From NCBI RefSeq assembly GCF_011806525.1, contig NZ_JAAVKI010000008.1, positions 1 through 64,000 of the forward strand: a stretch of 64,000 bases of DNA, written 5' to 3'. This document shows, one piece after another, positions 28,315-38,784 of this stretch; within the stretch, counting starts at the first letter, position 1; each line of letters begins with the position of its first letter. The notes beneath the pieces were generated by a model. It had not been told where the DNA came from. It did no database searches and saw only the letters and a list, made by a program, of their open reading frames with translations. The position numbers were made by a program, and so were the translations under genes. This stretch comes from Thalassospira sp. HF15. Lineage in GTDB: Bacteria > Pseudomonadota > Alphaproteobacteria > Rhodospirillales > Thalassospiraceae.

Positions 28315-30339
28315 ATGGCCATTTCCGGTGATGCTCAACTTGCCAAACTGCTCGAAGCCGCCAATGTCGACAAGGATGTTAGCGCTGTCATCGACCTGAT
28401 CGATGGTGTTCTGGCCGCAGCCGAAGGCAGCACGCGAGAAGACTGGATTGATCTGATTTGCCAATCTCCGGATGACGAATTGCGTGCCGAATTGCTGGCA
28501 CTGCGTGACGAACGCAAGACACTTTTCAAAATGGCCAAGGATGATTTCGATGCACCAGGTCGTCTTGATGCCTTGCGGACCTATCTGGCAGCCAAGGGGG
28601 TTGATGGCTTTGTTGTCCCGCGTGCGGACGAACATCAGGGTGAAAATGTTCCGGCCCGCGCAGAACGTCTGGCATGGTTGACCGGCTTTACCGGATCAGC
28701 CGGGGCTGCGGTTGTCTTGCGTGACAAGGCTGCAGTTTTTGTTGACGGTCGCTACACCATTCAGGTTCGTCAGCAAGTCAATCGTGATCTGTTTGAATAT
28801 CGCCACCTGGTCGAGGAGCCGGTGGTGGGGTGGTTGCATGACAGTCTGAATCCCGGGGAAAAACTGGCCTATGATCCATTGCTTCATACCGTGCAGCAGG
28901 CCAATCATTTGAGGTCTGCCTGTGAGGCCGCCGGGGCAGAACTGGTTGCCATCGATACCAACCCGATTGATGCCATTTGGCATGCCCAGCCGCATCTGCC
29001 GCTGGGGCCGGTGCGACCGCACCCGATGGAATATGCCGGTAAATCCAGTTTCGAAAAACGTACCCAGGTTGCTGAAATCTTGTCGCGCATTTCATGTGAC
29101 AGCGCCATTTTGTCGGCCCCTGACAGCATTGCATGGCTTTTGAACATCCGCGGCGCAGATGTGCCGCAGACGCCACTTGCTCTTGGCTATGCGATCATTT
29201 ACGGGGATGCTTCGGTCGATCTTTTCATGGATGAACGAAAAGTTGCGGCTGAAACCGTTGCATGGCTGTCTGGCGAAGCAAACTTGCGTGCACCGGGGGA
29301 GCTTGCCGATGCCTTGCAGGCGATGGGAAATCAGTCCGTGCGTCTTGATGAAGCTACGGCCGCTGACTGGTTGCGCATGCAACTGTCCGAGGCCGGTGCA
29401 ATCGTGCGCGTCGGGCGTGATCCGGTCGCCATTCCCAAGGCGTGCAAGAACGAGGTCGAACTCGAAGGATCACGCAAGGCCCACAAACGCGACGGCGAGA
29501 AAATCATTCGTTATTTCAAGTGGCTCGATGAATCTGCTGTTAACGGCGATATTGATGAGCGCGCGGCTGCGGACATGTTGCTGTCGATGCGTACCGAAGA
29601 TCCGTTGTTCCGCGATTCCAGTTTTGAAACCATTCCCGGCAGCGGTCCGAACGGCGCACTTTGCCATTACCGGAACACACCAGAGACCAACCGCAACCTG
29701 AGCCCAGGCGAGATTTTTCTGATTGATTCCGGTGCGCAGTACCTTGATGGCACCACCGATATCACGAGAACGACCGTGATTGGCGAACCAACACAGGAAC
29801 ATCGTGACCGTTTTACCCGCGTGCTTAAGGGGCATATCGCACTGGCCCGCGCTGTCTTCCCGGTTGGCACGACCGGCCAGCAGCTTGATACGCTTGCGCG
29901 CATGCCGCTTTGGGAAGCCGGACTTGATTTTGACCATGGTACCGGTCACGGCGTTGGCAGTTACCTTGGTGTGCATGAAGGGCCGCAACGCATTTCCAAG
30001 GCCCCGAACAAGGTGGCGCTTAAACCGGGCATGATCGTTTCAAACGAGCCGGGTTTTTATAAGGAAGGGGAATATGGCATCCGGATCGAGAACCTGATCG
30101 CGGTGATCGAAATTGATGCCCCCATCGGGGCGGACCGCAAGATGCTTGGCTTTGAGACACTGACCTTCTCGCCGATTGAGCGCAAGCTGATCGATCCGGA
30201 ACTGATGACGAAGGACGAGTTGCAGTGGTTTAACGATTACCACGCACAGGTCTATGCGATGTATGCCGATGATCTTGATGACGACCATCGTGAATGGCTG
30301 CAAAACGCGACCGCGCCGATCAAAAAGAAATCTGACTGA
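28315..30339 (+). CDS. Xaa-Pro aminopeptidase (aminopeptidase P, M24B)
   Basis: This 674-residue cytosolic metallopeptidase removes N-terminal residues preceding proline. It has two creatinase-like N domains (from about residue 80: GVDGFVVPRADEHQGE, then WLTGFTGSAG) and a C-terminal pita-bread catalytic domain. The metal ligands are visible as IDSGAQYLDGTTDITRT (two Asp), GTGHGVGSYLGVHEG (His), VSNEPGFY and IRIENL (two Glu). The length and architecture match the long eukaryote-like XPNPEP form common in alphaproteobacteria. The first 75-80 residues form an unusual acidic helical extension. ATG 28315 follows AAGAGGAC. A terminator follows the gene. Confidence 0.92.
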   Translation: MAISGDAQLAKLLEAANVDKDVSAVIDLIDGVLAAAEGSTREDWIDLICQSPDDELRAELLALRDERKTLFKMAKDDFDAPGRLDALRTYLAAKGVDGFVVPRADEHQGENVPARAERLAWLTGFTGSAGAAVVLRDKAAVFVDGRYTIQVRQQVNRDLFEYRHLVEEPVVGWLHDSLNPGEKLAYDPLLHTVQQANHLRSACEAAGAELVAIDTNPIDAIWHAQPHLPLGPVRPHPMEYAGKSSFEKRTQVAEILSRISCDSAILSAPDSIAWLLNIRGADVPQTPLALGYAIIYGDASVDLFMDERKVAAETVAWLSGEANLRAPGELADALQAMGNQSVRLDEATAADWLRMQLSEAGAIVRVGRDPVAIPKACKNEVELEGSRKAHKRDGEKIIRYFKWLDESAVNGDIDERAAADMLLSMRTEDPLFRDSSFETIPGSGPNGALCHYRNTPETNRNLSPGEIFLIDSGAQYLDGTTDITRTTVIGEPTQEHRDRFTRVLKGHIALARAVFPVGTTGQQLDTLARMPLWEAGLDFDHGTGHGVGSYLGVHEGPQRISKAPNKVALKPGMIVSNEPGFYKEGEYGIRIENLIAVIEIDAPIGADRKMLGFETLTFSPIERKLIDPELMTKDELQWFNDYHAQVYAMYADDLDDDHREWLQNATAPIKKKSD

Positions 30340-30373
30340 TTTCTGCGGGTGAAGTCCATTTACCTGACAAAGG

Positions 30374-30402
30374 GCCGCGTCGGTAATTCGACGCGGCTTT
30401 TT
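30374..30402 (+). terminator. aminopeptidase P terminator
   Basis: A 9-bp stem (30374-30382 with 30389-30397) is followed by TTTTT, 35 bp past the stop. Confidence 0.88.
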
Positions 30403-30499
30403 GCCCCGGCGCTGACAAACAGGATTGAATGCCGTAAGAAGATGGCATTGGATCGATTCAAGGAAAGCGGCAAACCGCTTCTGAAAGCAGGAGGAACAT

Positions 30500-31552
30500 A
30501 TGGCTGAAGTCGAAGCCCAATGGATGGCAAATCCCGACCGCTACAACGACGAAAACTGGAACCGTTGTGGGCATAGCGGATTGCTTTTGCCGAAAATCAC
30601 ACTTGGTCTGTGGCAGAATTTCGGTGGCGTGGATGTTTATGAAACCCAGCGCGCCATGATCCGTCGTGCCTTTGATCGCGGCGTGTTTCATTTCGATCTT
30701 GCCAACAACTACGGCCCGCCGCCGGGCTCGGCCGAAGAAAACTTTGGCAAGGTTCTGGCACAAGACCTTAAAAGCCATCGTGATGAATTGGTGATTTCGA
30801 CCAAGGCGGGCTATCGCATGTGGCCGGGACCGTTTGGCGAATGGGGATCACGCAAATACCTGATTTCGAGCCTGGATCAAAGCCTGAGGCGGATGGGGCT
30901 CGACTATGTCGATATCTTCTATTCGCACCGGGTTGATCCCAACACGCCGCTTGCGGAAACCATGGGCGCACTTGATCAGATCGTGCGTTCGGGCAAGGCG
31001 CTGTATGTCGGGATTTCGTCCTACTCACCGGAAATGACCCGCGAAGCGCATGCAATCCTCAAAGACATGGGGACTCCGTGCGTTATCCATCAGCCGTCCT
31101 ATTCGATGGTCAATCGCTGGGTCGAGGACGGCCTGCTTGATACCTTGTCAGAGCTTGGCATGGGCTGCATTGCCTTTTCGCCGCTGGCCCAAGGGCTTTT
31201 GACCAACAAGTATCTGAACGGTGTACCGGAAGATTCCCGTGCCGCACTGGAAGGATCGTTCCAGCCGGGCATGTTGTCGGACGAAAACCTTGATCGCGTT
31301 CGCGCGCTCAATGAAATCGCGAAACGACGTGGGCAGACCTTGGCGCAGATGGCAATTGCCTGGGTGCTGCGCCGTCCAGAGGTTACCTCTGCACTGATCG
31401 GGGCGCGCCATGTCCAGCAGCTCGATAACAGCCTTGATGCGCTCAATAACCTTGAATTCAGCGCCGACGAATTGGCAGAGATCGACAAATATGCCGGTGA
31501 TGCTGGCATCAACCTTTGGCAGAAGTCCTCAGACAGTCAGGCACCCGTCTGA
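30500..31552 (+). CDS. gpr: aldo/keto reductase, L-glyceraldehyde-3-phosphate reductase-like (Gpr/YghZ)
   Basis: This 350-residue NADPH-dependent AKR is very like E. coli YghZ along its whole length: LGLWQNFGGV, HFDLANNYGPPPGSAEENFG, STKAGYRMWPGPFG, DYVDIFYSHRVD, GISSYSPE and NLWQ near the end. The catalytic tetrad Asp, Tyr, Lys and His is present in those motifs. The E. coli enzyme reduces L-glyceraldehyde-3-phosphate and methylglyoxal. The ATG follows GGAGGAAC. It is a single gene with a terminator shared with the convergent LysR gene. Confidence 0.92.
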   Translation: MAEVEAQWMANPDRYNDENWNRCGHSGLLLPKITLGLWQNFGGVDVYETQRAMIRRAFDRGVFHFDLANNYGPPPGSAEENFGKVLAQDLKSHRDELVISTKAGYRMWPGPFGEWGSRKYLISSLDQSLRRMGLDYVDIFYSHRVDPNTPLAETMGALDQIVRSGKALYVGISSYSPEMTREAHAILKDMGTPCVIHQPSYSMVNRWVEDGLLDTLSELGMGCIAFSPLAQGLLTNKYLNGVPEDSRAALEGSFQPGMLSDENLDRVRALNEIAKRRGQTLAQMAIAWVLRRPEVTSALIGARHVQQLDNSLDALNNLEFSADELAEIDKYAGDAGINLWQKSSDSQAPV

Positions 31553-31574
31553 TCAGGGGGCCCGTTTGATGATG

Positions 31575-31612
31575 AAAACCCCGGCCGGAACATGATCCGG
31601 TCGGGGTTTTTG
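31575..31612. terminator. bidirectional terminator between AKR and LysR genes
   Basis: A 15-bp stem with one G-T pair (31575-31589 with 31596-31610) is flanked by A and T tracts. It serves both convergent genes. Confidence 0.88.
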
Positions 31613-31628
31613 TTTAAGGCAAGTCAGC

Positions 31629-32534
31629 CTATTGATTGGCCATCGGGACAGTTCCGGCAAGATCACGCAAAGTATCCACTACTGCCTTGCCGCCGGCACT
31701 CAGCGGGCGGTCATGGAGCCAGGACAGCATAACCTTGCGCGACAGTTCCGGGTTCGTGATCCGTCGTGCCATCAGGCGTCCGGTGGAAAGTTCCTGTACC
31801 AGCGAACTGCGCGGCAGGACAGTGTGCCCGACGTTGCGCGTCACGAGGTCGACCAGCACACGAAGGGCATCGGCCTCTACCACCGGGGTGAGCGGACGTC
31901 CGGCCCGAAATGCGGCTTCTTGCATCATGGCGCGCAGTCCGTGCTTGTTGGTTGGCATGATCAGGGGCAGGGACAGGACATCCTCATAGGCGATTTCGGT
32001 TTCCTGTTCGCCTACCTGGGACGGATGGGAAATCAGAAACAGGTCTTCGCGCCAGAGCGGTTCGGCATGAAGGCTACGCGAAATCATGCCGTCATGAAGA
32101 ATGCCGATATCAAGCCGCCCTGAAAGCAAGCCTTCCTGCACATCTCCAGTCAGGTCTTCGGCAACTGTCACATTCAGATCAGGGTAACGATCACGCAGGG
32201 TTTCAACCAACGCACCGGTAATTACGATCCCCGCACTTGGTGGCACGCCAACATGGACGTGACCGGTGACCTGACTGCTGCGGGCAGAAAGATCAGCCTC
32301 CAGCCGTGCAAGGTCAGCCAGGATGACACGCGCCCGTTCGGCAAGCATCTGCCCCGCCTCTGTCAGTTTGACGCCGCGACCGGTGCGTTCCAGCAGTTTG
32401 GTATCAAGGGTCTCTTCAAGCAGATTAAGCTGCCGACTGAGCGCAGGCTGCGACAGGTTCAGGCGCTCTGCCGCGCGCGACAGGCTTCCAAGTTCTGCAA
32501 TGTGGACAAAGCTTCTGAGCTGTTTGATATCCAT
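31629..32534 (-). CDS. LysR-family transcriptional regulator
   Basis: This 301-residue LTTR has an N-terminal winged helix (residues 1-60, SLSRAAERLNLSQPALSRQLNLLEE) and a two-lobed effector domain (about 90-290). The domain resembles the Nac/Cbl-like branch, where GHVHVGVPPSAG starts the first lobe, but the effector cannot be told. It is divergent from an EamA-type transporter gene, and a perfect CAGATAT-N11-ATATCTG dyad lies between them, so that gene is the likely target. Confidence 0.9.
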   Translation of the reverse strand: MDIKQLRSFVHIAELGSLSRAAERLNLSQPALSRQLNLLEETLDTKLLERTGRGVKLTEAGQMLAERARVILADLARLEADLSARSSQVTGHVHVGVPPSAGIVITGALVETLRDRYPDLNVTVAEDLTGDVQEGLLSGRLDIGILHDGMISRSLHAEPLWREDLFLISHPSQVGEQETEIAYEDVLSLPLIMPTNKHGLRAMMQEAAFRAGRPLTPVVEADALRVLVDLVTRNVGHTVLPRSSLVQELSTGRLMARRITNPELSRKVMLSWLHDRPLSAGGKAVVDTLRDLAGTVPMANQ

Positions 32535-32576
32535 GCGTCGCGTTCCTGCGCAGGGTTACTGCGTTGATAAGATAAA

Positions 32577-32601
32577 CAGATATAGCCAAAGCTGATATCT
32601 G
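32577..32601. promoter_or_regulatory. LysR-type T-N11-A dyad between lysR and EamA gene
   Basis: Perfect 7-bp arms CAGATAT (32577-32583) and ATATCTG (32595-32601) are separated by 11 bp. They lie 43 bp from the LysR start and 75 bp from the EamA start. This is the classic LTTR arrangement. Confidence 0.6.
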
Positions 32602-32675
32602 ATAGCAATTAATTCGAATTGAATAATGGCAGTTTGCGGGTGACTATGGCAACCACGAGAGGATCGGAGAAACTC

Positions 32676-33713
32676 ATGACGCCACCATCGTCACCTTCAG
32701 AACCCAAGCAACAGACTGCTCTGCCAGCAGACACCGACGTGTCTGCTCCGTCAGTCGTGCCTTCTGTGTCGCCGGCGGGCTCTGCCCTGACCATTGTCTT
32801 GTTGGCAACGGTTGCCTTGGCCATGAAAGGGCTTCTGGCAAAGTTTGTCTATGCCACAGGCATGACAGTGGATGGCCTGTTGTTGTTGCGGTTTCTGATT
32901 GCCATGCCGTTCTTTTGGCTGGGTGTGGTTCTATTTGGCAAGAACCGACCCGGTGAACGCAGGATGAGACCGGTTGACTTGGCTTGGGGCGGACTTTATG
33001 GCGGGATGTTCTTCTTGGCAGCCCTGTTTGATTTTACCGCCGTTTCGCTGATTGATGTCACGGTCTCGCGGATTGTGTTGTTCACGTTCCCGGCGGTCGT
33101 AATGATCCTGGAGGCGCTCCACAAGCGGCGATTCCCGCCCTTGCGGCAGATTGTTTGCTTTGTCGTAACCTATGTCGGGCTGGTTCTGGTTTTGGCCCCT
33201 GACGGGTTTGGCGAAGTGTCGGATAGCTTGTGGTACGGCGCGGCGTGGGCGTTTGGCTCTGCACTGACCTATGCGATTTATCTCTATTTCGGGCAGCGTA
33301 TGATTACGGTCATAGGATCCATGCATTTTGCAGCGCTGATCAACACCATGGCGGGCATTTGCATGGTGATTTATGAACTGGTTGCCCAGAACGCGCTCAA
33401 TTTGAACCTCGCGGGTATCCTGTGGACCGCAGGAATTTCCATTTTTTGCACGGTCATTCCGTTCTTCTTGCTGTATGAGGGCATCCGAAGGGTCGGGGCA
33501 ACGCAGGCGTCGTTGATTTCACTGTCAGGCCCGGCCATGACATTCTTTGCCGCCTGGCTTTTCCTTGGCGAGATGCTGACAATTCCGCAGTTGATCGGGT
33601 TTGTGGTGGTTACGGCAGGTGTGGCTTCGCTCAAAAATAGTTTCACCCTGGCAGGGTTGGGCAGGTTGATGGCGCGCCCGTTTGCGTCGTCTGGCGGACC
33701 GTCGCAACGTTAA
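32676..33713 (+). CDS. EamA/DMT-family transporter
   Basis: This 345-residue membrane protein of the drug/metabolite transporter superfamily has ten predicted helices in two EamA repeats (about 45-175 and 200-325). LLLLRFLIAMPFFW and TQASLISLSGPAMTFFAAWLFLGE are typical. The cytoplasmic N-terminus is a 35-residue Ser/Pro-rich tail. ATG 32676 (MTPPSSPS) has the best ribosome site (GGAGA, 5 bp away). TTG 32619 and ATG 32646 are in frame but weaker. The substrate is unknown. Control by the divergent LysR protein is inferred from the intergenic dyad. Confidence 0.87.
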   Translation: MTPPSSPSEPKQQTALPADTDVSAPSVVPSVSPAGSALTIVLLATVALAMKGLLAKFVYATGMTVDGLLLLRFLIAMPFFWLGVVLFGKNRPGERRMRPVDLAWGGLYGGMFFLAALFDFTAVSLIDVTVSRIVLFTFPAVVMILEALHKRRFPPLRQIVCFVVTYVGLVLVLAPDGFGEVSDSLWYGAAWAFGSALTYAIYLYFGQRMITVIGSMHFAALINTMAGICMVIYELVAQNALNLNLAGILWTAGISIFCTVIPFFLLYEGIRRVGATQASLISLSGPAMTFFAAWLFLGEMLTIPQLIGFVVVTAGVASLKNSFTLAGLGRLMARPFASSGGPSQR

Positions 33714-33725
33714 GAGGTTTGGCTT

Positions 33726-34277
33726 TTAATCGTCGCGTTGCCAGCGGCGGATTTCAATTTCATGTTCCGGCAGGCGCTCGCCGCGTCGCCATTTGAGCGG
33801 ATCGATAAAATCGCCGGCCCAAACGCCGTTCCGTGCCTGGCGGGCCTGATTTTCATAGGCTTCGTATTCCGGCATCTGATCAGGACGTGCAACTGCCATC
33901 CCGCGCAAGATCAGGCTTTGGCCGATATCAACCCCGTTGGCATTGCGACAGACGGCCATGTTCCGGTGATATCGGTTCTTGCCGCGCACTTCGCAGGTGA
34001 TCGGGGTGGCAACCAGAAGGTTTGTTGTTAGCTGCCATGCCTCGGCCCCGCAGGCGGTACTTTGACCATTCACCAGGCATTTCTGAAACCGGTTCATCGC
34101 ATCTGCACCCCACAAATCGACCCGCCGGAAACCAAACTCAAGGGTGTCGGCGTCAATCGCGCGTGCACGACCTGACAGGGTGTCAAAGTCCGGATCAGCC
34201 TTTGATAAGCCGGGAATGCAGCCCAGCATCAGGGCAAGACCAAGTCTGATCAGGTATTGGGGAAGGGCGGGCACCAT
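33726..34277 (-). CDS. secreted SNase-like (thermonuclease-fold) protein with substituted active site
   Basis: This 183-residue protein has a signal peptide of about 26 residues (MVPALPQYLIRLGLALMLG). It matches the staphylococcal-nuclease OB fold: AIDADTLEFGFRRVDLWG, CGAEAWQLT, NRYHRNMAVC and AYENQARQARNGVWAG. The Asp, both Arg positions and the usual Cys pair are kept. The position of catalytic Glu43 (normally GxDAPE) reads GADAMN, so the general base is replaced by Asn and activity is doubtful. The start ATG 34277 follows GAGG and lies 7 bp after the stop of the SnoaL-like gene, forming an operon. Confidence 0.82.
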   Translation of the reverse strand: MVPALPQYLIRLGLALMLGCIPGLSKADPDFDTLSGRARAIDADTLEFGFRRVDLWGADAMNRFQKCLVNGQSTACGAEAWQLTTNLLVATPITCEVRGKNRYHRNMAVCRNANGVDIGQSLILRGMAVARPDQMPEYEAYENQARQARNGVWAGDFIDPLKWRRGERLPEHEIEIRRWQRDD

Positions 34278-34284
34278 GCGGGCC

Positions 34285-34677
34285 TCAATACAGGTCGCTG
34301 TATCTGATTTCATCAAGTTGCGCGAAGATAACTTTCCACTGATCATCCTGTTTGAGCAGCGCAAAGGCATAGTCGCAATCAAAAATCAGGTTGTTGTCCG
34401 AATTGCCAAAGCGGAAAGATACAATCGCACGCGCGCCACCGGGCAGGGCGGAATGCTGTTCAACGACCATGGATTTGGCCATGGCAAGGTCGGCGTTTTT
34501 CAGTTCTTCGAAAAACGACTGGTGATACTTGTGCAGGTCTGAAGAGTTCGCAATCGCCTGAACACCGGACAAGTCGTTGATCAGACACGGGAAGTGGAAG
34601 AAGTCATCAAGCGCGTTGTCTTCAAGCTTGAGATGGGCGTCGACATAACGGCGAAAGAAATTTCCAAGGTCTTCCAT
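34285..34677 (-). CDS. SnoaL/NTF2-like small protein
   Basis: This is a 130-residue protein with the look of an NTF2-like cone fold (YVDAHLKLEDNALDDFFHFPCLI at the N-terminus, then YAFALLKQDDQWKVIFAQLDEI). Members serve as isomerases, hydrolases or simple binding proteins, and this one cannot be placed. ATG 34677 is preferred to GTG 34683 because GGGGAAG lies about 9 bp before it. It sits between ligA and the SNase-like gene on the same strand, with a 27-bp gap from ligA. Confidence 0.65.
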   Translation of the reverse strand: MEDLGNFFRRYVDAHLKLEDNALDDFFHFPCLINDLSGVQAIANSSDLHKYHQSFFEELKNADLAMAKSMVVEQHSALPGGARAIVSFRFGNSDNNLIFDCDYAFALLKQDDQWKVIFAQLDEIRYSDLY

Positions 34678-34704
34678 CAGCACACTTCCCCAGTAAGAAC
34701 ATTT

Positions 34705-36822
<2,118 letters not shown>

Positions 36823-36853
36823 TCAAGGTTGGGCCGACATGTTGGCGTCGGGA

Positions 36854-38524
36854 TCAATTGGGTTGTTCAAGCAGGCTGTCGGCCGCCGCGCGGGCCTCGG
36901 CGGTCACGGAATGCCCGGCCAGCATACGGGCGATTTCCTCGCGCCGTGCCCCGTCAACAAGCGCATCCACACGTGTGACCATGGTGCCGTCTGCCTCGCG
37001 CTTGGCGATATAAAAATGCGTGCGGCCGCGTGCGGCAACCTGTGGACTGTGGGTGATGACCAGGATCTGGCGTTCCTTTGCCAAAAGATGCAGACGCTGA
37101 CCAATGGCGGCGGCTGTTGCCCCACCGACGCCACTGTCGACTTCGTCAAACACCAGACTTGGGACAGCGGAAACCCGTGCGAGCACGACTTTAAGGGCCA
37201 GCAAGAAGCGTGAAAGCTCGCCACCCGATGCGATCTTGTTCAAGGCGCCGGGCGGGCTTCCTGGGTTGGTTGCGACGGTAAACTGTACCCGGTCGATACC
37301 GTCCTGGCCCCAGTCGGCTTCTTCAAGTTCTGCGATATCGGTGACAAAGCGCGCCTTCTCCATGCGAAGCGGTGGCAGCTCGGCATTAATTGCGCCATCA
37401 AGCTTGGCCGCGGCTTCCTGGCGGGCAGCATGCAGCTTTTCGCCTGCTTCGATATAGGCTTTGCGATGCTGGTCAACCGCGACGGTCAGGCGCGACAGTT
37501 CCTTTTCACCGAATTCAAGCTGATCAATCTGGGACCGGAAATCTTTCATCAAGGCATTCAGCCCGTCGACGGGAACATTATATTTGCGGGCCGCAGCGCG
37601 CAGGGCGAACAGGCGTTCCTCGACATTTTCCTGATGGCCGGTATCAAGGTTAAGATCCGCAAGGGTCGCCGAGATTGATCGGCTGGCCTCTTCAAGTTCG
37701 ATGGCTGCACGATCAAGGGCCTCGATGATCGGCTCAAACCGGCCATCTGCCTTTTCAAGTTCGCGTTCCAGGCAGCGCTGGGCACTACGAAGCGCACTTT
37801 CTGCCCCCTTGCCGCGTAATAGTTCGGATCCCGCATCATTAAGGGCCGCAACCAGCTTTTCGCCATGCATCAGGAACTGGCGTTCTTCGGCAAGGCGTTC
37901 TTCCTCACCTTCTTCGGGGGCGAGCTTTTCAAGCTCATCCACGGCATGACGCAGCCACTCTTCTTCCTCGCGCGCCTTATCGATGCGCGCCCGCGCAGCA
38001 TTGAGTTCCTTTTGCGTTTCCCGCCAGGCGCGCCAGTGATCGCGCACGGTCATCGCAAGGGTGCCGAGATTGCCATGGGCGTCAAGCGTCGCACGGTGGG
38101 TTGTCGGGTCCAGCAATCCGTGTTGGTCAAACTGGCCCTGAATTTCAACGCAGTAATTGCCAACATCGCGAAGCAAACCAACCGAAACGGACTGATCATT
38201 TACGTAGGCACGTGACCGACCATCAGATGTCACCACGCGTCGGACGACAAGGTCTTCGCCTTCTAGGTCGATGTCCTGATCGGAAAGCAACGCGAAAACG
38301 GGATGTCCCTGCGGCAGATTAAAGGTCGCCGTGACACTGCACTTGTCGCAACCATGGCGAACAAGGCCACTGTCGGCGCGCGCGCCCAATGCAAGTCCGA
38401 GTGAGTCAAGCAGGATCGATTTCCCGGCACCGGTTTCACCCGTGAGCACACTAAGCCCATCGTGAAAATCGAGATCCAGTTTGTCGATAAGGACTACATT
38501 CCGAATGCTGAGGCGTCGAAGCAT
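36854..38524 (-). CDS. recN: DNA repair protein RecN
   Basis: This 556-residue SMC-like ATPase is used in double-strand break repair. Walker A is GETGAGKSILLDSL (about 29-42). A long coiled coil spans about 155-370, and the signature and Walker B are IASGGELSRFLLALKVVL and LVFDEVDSGVGGATA. It begins with ATG 38524 (MLRRLSIRNVVLIDKL), the usual RecN start. It has its own promoter overlapped by an SOS box about 190 bp upstream, and ligA follows, probably in the same transcript. Confidence 0.96.
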   Translation of the reverse strand: MLRRLSIRNVVLIDKLDLDFHDGLSVLTGETGAGKSILLDSLGLALGARADSGLVRHGCDKCSVTATFNLPQGHPVFALLSDQDIDLEGEDLVVRRVVTSDGRSRAYVNDQSVSVGLLRDVGNYCVEIQGQFDQHGLLDPTTHRATLDAHGNLGTLAMTVRDHWRAWRETQKELNAARARIDKAREEEEWLRHAVDELEKLAPEEGEEERLAEERQFLMHGEKLVAALNDAGSELLRGKGAESALRSAQRCLERELEKADGRFEPIIEALDRAAIELEEASRSISATLADLNLDTGHQENVEERLFALRAAARKYNVPVDGLNALMKDFRSQIDQLEFGEKELSRLTVAVDQHRKAYIEAGEKLHAARQEAAAKLDGAINAELPPLRMEKARFVTDIAELEEADWGQDGIDRVQFTVATNPGSPPGALNKIASGGELSRFLLALKVVLARVSAVPSLVFDEVDSGVGGATAAAIGQRLHLLAKERQILVITHSPQVAARGRTHFYIAKREADGTMVTRVDALVDGARREEIARMLAGHSVTAEARAAADSLLEQPN

Positions 38525-38705
38525 TGCTGGGTACTGATGTTGTTAACGGAGCAGCAGACAGGTACAGCCAAACTTGTTGTTGAATTTGCAGAGTGCCCAA
38601 TCCCGCACTGCCTTGCAAGCTTTGCGACGGCGAAACAACTTTCAATCCAGTCGTGACAACAATGTTTGGTCAAAGTGCAGTGATTTCAGATGCTAACCGC
38701 AAGTT

Positions 38706-38746
38706 GTTCTATTTTTGTTCTATATTGTCGCAAGGCTGGTTGTCAA
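38706..38746 (-). promoter_or_regulatory. recN promoter with LexA (SOS) box
   Basis: On the minus strand TTGACA (38746-38741) and TATAGA (38724-38719) are 16 bp apart. GAAC-N7-GAAC (plus strand GTTC at 38706-38709 and 38717-38720) overlaps the -10 end and the predicted start site. Direct repeats GTTC-N7-GTTC are the known LexA site of alphaproteobacteria. The leader to recN is about 190 nt. Confidence 0.75.
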
Positions 38747-38784
38747 GCAAACCGTTGGAATTGCGAAGGTTCGTCTATCTGAAC

